Below, one piece after another: positions 57,901-64,000 of a stretch of 64,000 bases of DNA; the stretch's first letter is position 1, and each line of letters starts with the position of its first letter. Origin of the DNA: Micromonospora inyonensis (GTDB lineage: Bacteria > Actinomycetota > Actinomycetes > Mycobacteriales > Micromonosporaceae); assembly GCF_900091415.1 (NCBI RefSeq), contig NZ_FMHU01000001.1, positions 124,001-188,000 on the forward strand, read 5' to 3'. A model generated the notes under the pieces. That model worked only from the letters and a program-made list of their open reading frames with translations. It made no database searches and was not told the DNA's origin. The position numbers were made by a program, and so were the translations under genes.

Positions 57901-60900
57901 GTCGACCGGGAAGCCGACGTGGTGGCTCCGGTCAACGCACGGGCGTTGACCGTCATCGGGTATTCCGGACTGTCCAGCAGTTCCCGCCGGTGCTCGGTCA
58001 CCAGGATCTGGTACCGCTCGCCGCCGACCCGCACGGTGAACTTCTTCCCGGCCTGCGTCCGCGTCGGATCGGCCTCCATCGCGGCCCGGCCCACCTTCGC
58101 CAGGACGGTGCGGCGCACCACGGCGCCGATGTCGGCGCGCCCCGACTTCTGTCGCAGCACCGACTCCACCAGGTCGGCGACCTGTTCCGACCCGGGCATG
58201 TTCGCCGCGATGCCCAGACCCTGGCCGCGCCGCATCGCCAGCGCCAGCGGCTCGCGGGGCGCCGGGCCGGCGGGCGGCACGTAGGGCTGCCGCGCCTGCG
58301 GCGCCCAGAGCACCGGCGGCGACAACCGGACGGCGATCTCGTCCGCCGGGGTCGGAGCCGGTGCGGGGGTCGCGGCGGCCGGCGTGATCAGCGCCCGTGG
58401 CCGCCCCGTGCCCGGCCCACCGAACTCCGGGGTGAAGACCGTCCCGAAGACGCTGCGCTCGAACTGCTGCGCCTCGCTCACCGGCACGCCCAGCTCCGCC
58501 ACCACCCGCCGGGTCACCGGCGCCACCGTAGCATCGCCGTGCGTGGTCAACGTCAGGTCGAACACCACCCGGTAACGCGCCTGGTCCTCCCTACGGTTCA
58601 GCACCGTGTGGTTCAGCGCCTTGCCGCCCACCTCCAGCGCGGACTCGCGTTCGGACTCGCCGCCCAAGCCGAACGAGAAGCCACCGGCCGTCTTGTCGGC
58701 GGCCTCCTCCCGGCCACCCGGGTCGGCCGCCACGTGGGTCAGTCCGAGGAGCGCCGCGTCCACGTCGAGGCCGGCGCCGCTGGTGTCCGACACCTCCTCG
58801 CCGGAGGTCGCGATCACCCCGAGGTCGTCCCGGACCGTGACGCCCTCGGTGATCCCCACCAGCTGCAACTCCCGCATGACCGCCTTCGTGTCGACGTAGC
58901 CGCGGAACCTGCGGAACGTGCGCCGCTCGTCGATCGTGTCCGTCATGTCCCCGTTCGACAGTACCCAGCGACTACGGTTGCGCGTCGTGCGCTCGTTGAG
59001 CAGTTGGCGGGTGACCTTGTCGGCGATGCTCGCCGCGGTGTCGGCCGGCAGGGCAGCCGTCAGTGCCTGGTGCCAGCCGGTCACGAGTGGGGTCAGGTCG
59101 ATCGCGTTGAGCACGTCCCGGGCCTGCGACGTCGACCGTGTCGGTGGCTCGGGTGGCGACGGCGCGAGCGGGGCCGCCGGGTTCGGCCCGGCGCTGCCGT
59201 TGGCATACAGGGTGGGCAGGGAGATGTCGAGGAGGCCGGTCTCGGCCGGCACCGACGCCCGTCCCCACTCGACGCCGTTCACGAAGACCTGGAAGGACAC
59301 TCCGCTGGTGAACGACGTCGACTGGGTCACGTACATCTTCCGGCCCCAGATGACCCGGGTCTCCCGGGACATCGCGTGCTGGCGCTCGCTCTTGATCGAC
59401 ACGGACGGGAGGTTCGCGAGCAACCTGGACGCGTGCCCGGTCGAGAGGTCGAAGGTCTCCTCCAGCCCACCGTCGATCTTCCGTCCGCTGGACACGGACG
59501 TGCCGTCGCCGGCCTTGGTCGAGCCGAACGAGACTCCGTACACCCGCGTGCCTCCGGCATCCCCTGCGGGCGACGGTCGCGGACCGTACGGCACCGGACG
59601 GATCCACACCAGTCGCCCGCCGGCGCTGAGGGTCACCCCGGAGAACAGCACCTGCTCCCAGCGCTCCCGGTGTTCCTCGACCGCGCGGGAGTCCGCCGGA
59701 TCCGGTGCCGTCAGCAGCGCGTACAGCGCCGCCGACACCCGTGCGTGGATGGCTGCGTTGCCCAGGTCCAGCCAGTCGGTCGCGCCCAACTCGATGTCGT
59801 CGGCGGCCCCGGTCGGCACCCCGGACGGCAGGTCGTCCATCAACTGCGCGAGGGTCTCCGCCACCTGCTGCGGCGTCAGGTGCCGCACCGCCGAGACACT
59901 CAGCTCACCGAGGGCACCGGCGGCGAAGTACCACGGCGTCGCCGGCTCGACGTCCCTGGCCGTTCCCGTGGCCCCGGTCCGGGCCGCGTCGGCTTGATCC
60001 CGCTCCCCGACCGCACGTTCCCAGGCCGTACGCGCGTCGGCCGCCGCATTCCGGGCCCGGTCGAGCTGCCCTTGGTGGTGGGCGACGTGCTGCGCCAACC
60101 GGGTGCGTTCCGCCGTACGCGCCGCCGCGTCGACCGCGTCCCTCAGCTCGGCCTGACGCCACGTCTCCGCCCGGCGCTCCGCGTCGTCGGCGTGCTCCCG
60201 CTCCGCCTCGACGCGCTCGCGTTCCGCCTCGACCGCACGCAGGTCGGCCCGCTGCCGCTCGTCCTCCTGCCGCCGCGCGTCCTCGTCCGCCCGGACCCGT
60301 TCGGCCTCCGCCAGTTCGGCCTTCCGCCGGTCCTCCTCCCACCGCCGCTGCGCCTGCTCGGCCAACTGGTCGTCGGCACGCTGCTGGTCCTGCCGGAGCT
60401 TCGCCGCTCCCTCGGCCAGCTCGCGCTCCCGTGCGCGCCACTGCGCTGCCGCAGCGGTTACCTGCCGTTGCTGCGCACGTTCCGCCGCGAGGTGCTGCTG
60501 CCCGGGGTCCTGGTCCGCCAGCTGTCGCTGCGTCTCCTCCTCCGCAGCCCGCGCCTCCTGCTCCTGGCGTCGTTGCTCCTGCCGGTCGGCCTCCGCCCGC
60601 GCGGCATCGCGGACCGCCTTCCGGGCCGCCAGTGCCCCCTGTACGCCCTGCCAGGTGTCCCACCGGGCCTGCTCGTCCCGCCGGGCCTGTTCGCGTGCCG
60701 CCGCCCGCTCGCGTGCCTCCTGCCCCGCCACCAGGCGCTGGGCCGCCCGGGTGGCCGCCTCCTGCCGGGCCACCTCCCGCTCACCGGCCCACTGGTCCGC
60801 GAGCTGCTCGGCAGCCACCAGCGCCGCGTTCCGCTGCCGGCTCCGCTCCGCTGCCCGGTCCGCCGCCGCTGCCTGGCCCACCTGCAACGCCTGGAGGCCG

Positions 60901-63900
60901 TCCGTCCACTGCTCTGCCGCCGTCCGCCAGTCCGCCTCCCGGCTGGCGGCGTCCTGCTCCAGCGCCTGCCGCGTCCGGTCCGCCGCCCGCACCGCCTGTT
61001 CCAGCAGCTTCTGCGTTGTCCCGCGCTGCCGTTCCAGCTCGGCCACCCGGTCCTGGGCCCGGGTGAGCCGTTCCCACGCCGCACGCTCCGCCGCCTGCGT
61101 CTCGTTTCCGTCAGTCAGCGCCTGTGCTGCGGGCGCCGGTGGCACGGCCGGGCGGGCCTCGACCTGACGCGCCACCGCCTCCCGCGCCGACGACAGCTCG
61201 CTCCGGGCTGCGGCGAGGTCGCTCTCGACGGCAGCGGTCCTGTCCCGGATGCCGGCCAGTTCCCGGTTCAGCCGGTCGACCTCCGGCGTGCTGCCGGCCG
61301 GCGTCGCCGCCACGTCGCCGCCCTCGGCGGGGCTGGCCGCCGTGGAGGGCGCGGGGGCGCTGCCCCCGCCGGCACCGGCCAGATCCTCCCCTGCCGGAAC
61401 CGTCGCGGTCGCGTCCTCTCCCGCCGTCGAGGGCGCCCGCGGCACACCCACCCCGTCGGTCGTCGCCACGAACCGCACCCGACCGGGTCGGGCGGGCCCC
61501 CGGGCCAGCCCACCCTCCTGACCGTCGAGGAACACCACCTTCCCGTCGTCGGTCCGCACCACGTTGACCGCGTGTGAGATCCGGTCGCCCTCACCCGTCA
61601 CCGCCATCACACCACGGGCCCCCGGCGCCGCGGCCTTCATCACCTCCACCACCGCCGCGTAGTCGGCCGCCTCCACCAGCGGCCGGCCCGCGTACCGCTC
61701 CAGCCATGCCACCGGGCTGGCCTTCTCCGGCGGCACCTGGTGCCCAACCCCATCAGCCAACGACAGGTCGGTGCCGATCGCCGCCAACACGCAGTTCGTC
61801 TCGAACTGCTGCCCCCGGCCCCGGTGCGGGTTCACTTCGCGCAGCCACGGGAACCGACTCAACGCCTCGGCCTGCGACAACCCACCCGGCAGCAACTCGT
61901 CTCCCGTCGCCCGGCCGGCCAACCCGGCGGACGCCGGATGCGGGGACGGGACATGGACGACGACGTCGGCCCGGCGGAGGTCGTCGGCCTCCGTGACCCG
62001 GTCAGCGACGGTGTCGCCCAGGTCACGACCCTGAGAGTCCGAGGTGAGCACGATGTCGGCCGCCGTCACGTCCTGCCCGCCATCGAGCAGCGTGGTCAGG
62101 TCCTGGGCCAGGTGCCGACTGAGGACGTCGATGACGCTGTTCGCCCGTTCCCATCCGGTGGCCACCGCGCTACCGGGCCACAGGCGGGTGCCGTTGCCGT
62201 ATCCGGTGACACCGATAGTGGGCAGGGGAAGGCCGTTGTCGTGCCGCCAAACCGCGAGCTTGCTGGTCTGCCGCGAGACCGATCGCAGCATGTTGAGTTC
62301 GACCGGTCCCGGAGTCTTGGACCCTGGATCGAAGCTGATCCGCATCGGATCGGGAAGGGTGGAGCCGCCGACGACGACGGTGGTGAGTGGGTTCGTCAGC
62401 GGAACCGGCACGGCGGCGTCGTAGAGCACCGCCCTCTGCTCGTGGAAGGTTTCGCCGGGGCGCTGGCTGAACATCTTGAAATGCCACATGTCGCTCGCCC
62501 GCGGCAGATCCATCAACTTCGCCATCGCGGCGCGAGCGGACTGCCACGCCACCGCGTCAGACCCGGCCGCCTCGGTTCCCGACTTCTCGACGATGGCGAG
62601 TGCCTCCGCCAGGTCCAATCTGCGTTGCAGCGCGTCGACGGCCTGGGGGTCGCCGCCACCATCCGCCACCGCCCGTGCAAGCGTCGCCTTGACGGTGTCG
62701 AACCGACCGCGATACGCGGCCAGTGTTCGTTCGATCGCCTCGTCGACGGCACGTCTGCGCCCACCGAGACGGACGTAGTTCTCCAAGGTGATCTGGGTCT
62801 TTCCGTCGGCGCTCTGCGCGACGACCGCTCCGAAGTGGTAGCCGTAGGCGTTGGCGACCGTACCGCCACGGGCGAAGTCCGTCGTCATCGAGGCTTCGCC
62901 GTCGGCACCCTGAGACATGATGGCGCTGGTGGCGTAGGCCTCGCCGATCCTGGGCCAGGCATGTTCGTTGATGCCGATCCGCCTCGCGACCTGGCTGAGT
63001 CTGGCGTGCTCGGCGCGGCTCGCCGGATCGTTCCGGAGCGCGGCACCGTACGCGGCACCAGGAAGTGGGGGTTGTGTGACGCCGCCGGTCAACCGCCGGT
63101 CGGCCGCGATCCTGGCCGCCGCCCATCCCGGGTCGACGGCGGCGAGGGGGAGGTCGCCGGCAGCGACGGCAGCCACCCCCTCGGCGAGATGATGCACACC
63201 CAGCAACTCGCTCCCGTTCCCGGCGTCGGTCTCCGCCAGGAAGGTCTGGCCCTCGGCTCGGAACACCACCCCGTCGGGTACGCCACCGAGGACGACGCTC
63301 GCGAAGTCGACGCAGACGTCCGGCGGGGGGTTGTCGAAGTCCGCGCTCACCCTGCGGAGCGTCACCGGTCGACCACCGTGGTCGACCGTGACGGTCACGG
63401 CACTGTCCACCGTCAGCCTGACGTTGGCCCCGGCCCTCGCCAGCCCGCGCCGTGCCGCGTCGATGACCTCATCGGTCGCGTAGAACTCCGTCGCCTCGGT
63501 CACCGGGCGGGCACCGCTGACCGAGGCGATGCCGTTGATGGCGAGCGTGCCGTCGTCGGACAGCCGCAGCGGTGGATGCCTGTGGGTGACCACCTGTTGT
63601 GCCGGAACGTGCGCGGGAAAGTCCGCCTCGGTGGGCTGGCTGTCCCGGCTCGTGCTGACGACGCTCAGCCGCTGGTACGACCGCAACGGAGCCCCGACCT
63701 GACCCGCGCTCGGGCCACCGGACGATGCCTCAAGCTGGTACACGCTCGTCGTTCTGGGCCTCGGCCGGGGGTGCGGCAAGGGTGTTCTCGTCAGCCGCGG
63801 CCGTTCGACCTTCGGCGTGCTTCCGGTCGGCGTCGCGTCCGCCGTCGCGGATGACGTGGCGCCGCCACCTCCGAACGTGGCGGCCCGGCCCTCGGCGTCG

Positions 63901-64000
63901 ACCGGACTGCCGGGGTCGGCCGGCGGGGGCCACTCCTCCGGTACGGCATCCAGCCTGGGCGAGTAGTCGGATCCGAACGGGCTCGGTTTCGGGTCCTCCG
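54960..64000 (-). CDS. Giant polymorphic-toxin-like protein with papain-fold (Tox-PL) domain; N-terminus outside window
   Basis: The frame is open from 54960 to the last base without a stop: at least 3,012 residues, and the N-terminus is missing. A TTG at 63779 is not a credible start because the frame upstream reads as normal protein (DYSPRLDAVPEEWPPPADPG). In order from the N-terminal side: a Pro-rich segment; a domain with YGYHFGAVVAQSADGKTQIT and WHFKMFSQRPGETFHEQ; an OmpA-like segment (TIGVTGYGNGTRLWPGSAVA); and a Tox-PL domain with Cys in QFETNCVLAAIGTDLSLADG (codon 61791-61793), His in RISHAVNVV (61572-61574) and Asp/Gln in VVFLDGQEG. Then comes a coiled-coil of about 450 residues (about 59.96-61.3 kb), then six related modules of 240-310 residues to the C-terminus. 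No signal peptide or membrane helix is visible. Tox-PL proteins act as proteases or glutamine deamidases. No immunity gene is recognisable next to it. Confidence 0.85.
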   Translation of the reverse strand, partial: EDPKPSPFGSDYSPRLDAVPEEWPPPADPGSPVDAEGRAATFGGGGATSSATADATPTGSTPKVERPRLTRTPLPHPRPRPRTTSVYQLEASSGGPSAGQVGAPLRSYQRLSVVSTSRDSQPTEADFPAHVPAQQVVTHRHPPLRLSDDGTLAINGIASVSGARPVTEATEFYATDEVIDAARRGLARAGANVRLTVDSAVTVTVDHGGRPVTLRRVSADFDNPPPDVCVDFASVVLGGVPDGVVFRAEGQTFLAETDAGNGSELLGVHHLAEGVAAVAAGDLPLAAVDPGWAAARIAADRRLTGGVTQPPLPGAAYGAALRNDPASRAEHARLSQVARRIGINEHAWPRIGEAYATSAIMSQGADGEASMTTDFARGGTVANAYGYHFGAVVAQSADGKTQITLENYVRLGGRRRAVDEAIERTLAAYRGRFDTVKATLARAVADGGGDPQAVDALQRRLDLAEALAIVEKSGTEAAGSDAVAWQSARAAMAKLMDLPRASDMWHFKMFSQRPGETFHEQRAVLYDAAVPVPLTNPLTTVVVGGSTLPDPMRISFDPGSKTPGPVELNMLRSVSRQTSKLAVWRHDNGLPLPTIGVTGYGNGTRLWPGSAVATGWERANSVIDVLSRHLAQDLTTLLDGGQDVTAADIVLTSDSQGRDLGDTVADRVTEADDLRRADVVVHVPSPHPASAGLAGRATGDELLPGGLSQAEALSRFPWLREVNPHRGRGQQFETNCVLAAIGTDLSLADGVGHQVPPEKASPVAWLERYAGRPLVEAADYAAVVEVMKAAAPGARGVMAVTGEGDRISHAVNVVRTDDGKVVFLDGQEGGLARGPARPGRVRFVATTDGVGVPRAPSTAGEDATATVPAGEDLAGAGGGSAPAPSTAASPAEGGDVAATPAGSTPEVDRLNRELAGIRDRTAAVESDLAAARSELSSAREAVARQVEARPAVPPAPAAQALTDGNETQAAERAAWERLTRAQDRVAELERQRGTTQKLLEQAVRAADRTRQALEQDAASREADWRTAAEQWTDGLQALQVGQAAAADRAAERSRQRNAALVAAEQLADQWAGEREVARQEAATRAAQRLVAGQEARERAAAREQARRDEQARWDTWQGVQGALAARKAVRDAARAEADRQEQRRQEQEARAAEEETQRQLADQDPGQQHLAAERAQQRQVTAAAAQWRARERELAEGAAKLRQDQQRADDQLAEQAQRRWEEDRRKAELAEAERVRADEDARRQEDERQRADLRAVEAERERVEAEREHADDAERRAETWRQAELRDAVDAAARTAERTRLAQHVAHHQGQLDRARNAAADARTAWERAVGERDQADAARTGATGTARDVEPATPWYFAAGALGELSVSAVRHLTPQQVAETLAQLMDDLPSGVPTGAADDIELGATDWLDLGNAAIHARVSAALYALLTAPDPADSRAVEEHRERWEQVLFSGVTLSAGGRLVWIRPVPYGPRPSPAGDAGGTRVYGVSFGSTKAGDGTSVSSGRKIDGGLEETFDLSTGHASRLLANLPSVSIKSERQHAMSRETRVIWGRKMYVTQSTSFTSGVSFQVFVNGVEWGRASVPAETGLLDISLPTLYANGSAGPNPAAPLAPSPPEPPTRSTSQARDVLNAIDLTPLVTGWHQALTAALPADTAASIADKVTRQLLNERTTRNRSRWVLSNGDMTDTIDERRTFRRFRGYVDTKAVMRELQLVGITEGVTVRDDLGVIATSGEEVSDTSGAGLDVDAALLGLTHVAADPGGREEAADKTAGGFSFGLGGESERESALEVGGKALNHTVLNRREDQARYRVVFDLTLTTHGDATVAPVTRRVVAELGVPVSEAQQFERSVFGTVFTPEFGGPGTGRPRALITPAAATPAPAPTPADEIAVRLSPPVLWAPQARQPYVPPAGPAPREPLALAMRRGQGLGIAANMPGSEQVADLVESVLRQKSGRADIGAVVRRTVLAKVGRAAMEADPTRTQAGKKFTVRVGGERYQILVTEHRRELLDSPEYPMTVNARALTGATTSASRSTEGSVGGRLGGRVSKPVGTVEQSDRNGQTPESGTELQGRVFFPRLGVTAEHTRSKEHELSQVMQEYRRTETLGDVVDHRYRTAFEVMIRAQTESGWGPRETWLVGAGHGAEVATHIAVPVEHVPRDPRTGEERTVTTAQLDAAGVTRTSPRPDSAWAPAGQPPHLPLDVQGSAGMYAAFRYVPELPATAARLYQQVNGLPDEWFDEPMNWPDAIFDLGAGSELAAGFPEAVEEHGWELRLPAHDGYQQTVRIRERFFAAGLTYQYSSDGIDSADGVELEQYRQSAISHAAGTSNALSLGGKAGVGGQYLNHATAAKKIGPDSDGPDRGGSDRGGSDKAHERGRFGGGLYAEGGVSFGGSDGRDYGAIDITRATYNDVVHAYHGRVVFEVTALRTRGGETTATAPVYLDADDAVDLLVTDRAAEDLGLYRPGPQPPDPPPSREIIDPELLPAVGHPERLRANAVLDTILQRLRQRGLFASGDGIPDHLRRALVKRFSSRNLETQYLPLSGEGVYGWFPVPTPYHTTQYLWVRVSATPSAAQSSDRPRERVSLTLRGETHDAQSNTASYGASWGGLVNLSGRAALNDEGNVLGGHGDYGQESANSSERGTQSESKDIFRTGPKKSHEVEYPLDFTIDMTLTTEMPQAVTYVLDSVRNVLFGGAWLAGLWQPNLERSVRDLWDNLPGIGWQEQIQVAGDVRLIVPRYLTRPTAEQPGSWQGQGLALVVVPATTGAGRPIPRWAEPRPHRPRLNDDLAGDRNLHPWRLHRVAREFERWAALTTQPPRLRQGLDLGTDGAWRVPGVHGGSDLDRLVAHHASEMMLRSRLEPLLQHRYQVPGTGITLGLDIRRAELYVDKDGQPLAFEQKARRYQQNEAGPINKGDSSSGWEFSFGPQTGDRTGGMKKLGWNGDGVGVGREDGEAHAAEMSEVNERNVEAKRAFHQYRYDVTAVIYGPYGTLLVDVERGLYLMREQALTAPVTIAA

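Noticed and set aside
55086..61577. A 2,163-codon open frame on the plus strand opposite the giant gene
   Set aside because: It is the antisense shadow of the coiled-coil and repeat regions. Its product is Arg/Leu/Pro-rich without recognisable motifs, whereas the minus strand has clear domains and correct third-position GC.
63777..63779. TTG 63779 as the start of the giant gene
   Set aside because: The frame continues without a stop to the window end with normal codon use and protein-like composition, so the true start lies outside.

Overview
The window is very GC-rich, with codons ending overwhelmingly in G or C and frequent GTG/TTG starts. It carries a gene order diagnostic of Actinobacteria: argS-lysA-hom-thrC-thrB-rho-rpmE-prfA-prmC-sua5-atp operon-murA/cobalamin adenosyltransferase-nucS. 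This matches, in the same relative order, the stretch of the Mycobacterium tuberculosis chromosome around Rv1292-Rv1321. The style of the proteins and a recurrent palindromic intergenic repeat suggest a member of the Micromonosporaceae (Micromonospora or a close relative). That placement is inference from memory, not a search result.

Layout. 1-3.8 kb: the end of an aldehyde dehydrogenase gene, the mismatch-repair endonuclease nucS, a DUF4126 membrane protein, a polysaccharide deacetylase and a DUF1540 protein. 3.9-6.5 kb: a drug-type ABC transporter pair and a 3-hydroxyacyl-CoA dehydrogenase. 6.6-19.9 kb: murA (with Asp at the position of the catalytic Cys), cobalamin adenosyltransferase, DUF2550, atpC, an LCP-family gene lodged between atpC and atpD, then atpD-G-A-H-F-E-B, two small ATP-synthase accessory genes and glyA, nearly all overlapping or closely spaced. 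19.9-30.3 kb: an epimerase/DUF2867 protein, a class A penicillin-binding protein, a tyrosine phosphatase, sua5, prmC, a soluble GGDEF protein, prfA, rpmE and a T4-type polynucleotide kinase-phosphatase. 30.4-35.5 kb: a secreted phosphodiester-glycosidase/phosphoesterase gene split by an IS110-family element. 35.6-49.6 kb: rho with a repeat-rich N-terminus, thrB, an MFS transporter, an RND pump, thrC, hom, lysA and argS. 49.7-54.9 kb: DUF3105 and DUF305 proteins, a degenerate or domesticated IS630-like protein, tRNA-Arg(CCG), and an Hsp70 ATPase fused through a membrane segment to an extracytoplasmic domain. 55-64 kb: one giant gene, still open at the window end, with a papain-fold toxin (Tox-PL) domain.

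Most of the window is core metabolism and translation: aspartate-family amino acid synthesis (lysA, hom, thrC, thrB), translation termination and modification (prfA, prmC, sua5, rpmE, argS), Rho and the F1Fo ATP synthase. Accessory material is concentrated in the IS110 insertion and in the last 12 kb downstream of the tRNA.

The strongest single observation is the IS110 element. Its boundaries can be fixed by reconstructing the interrupted reading frame around a CT core. The non-coding end then contains four short guides in the arrangement of an IS110 bridge RNA. Two match the interrupted gene (target guides) and two match the element's own joined ends (donor guides).
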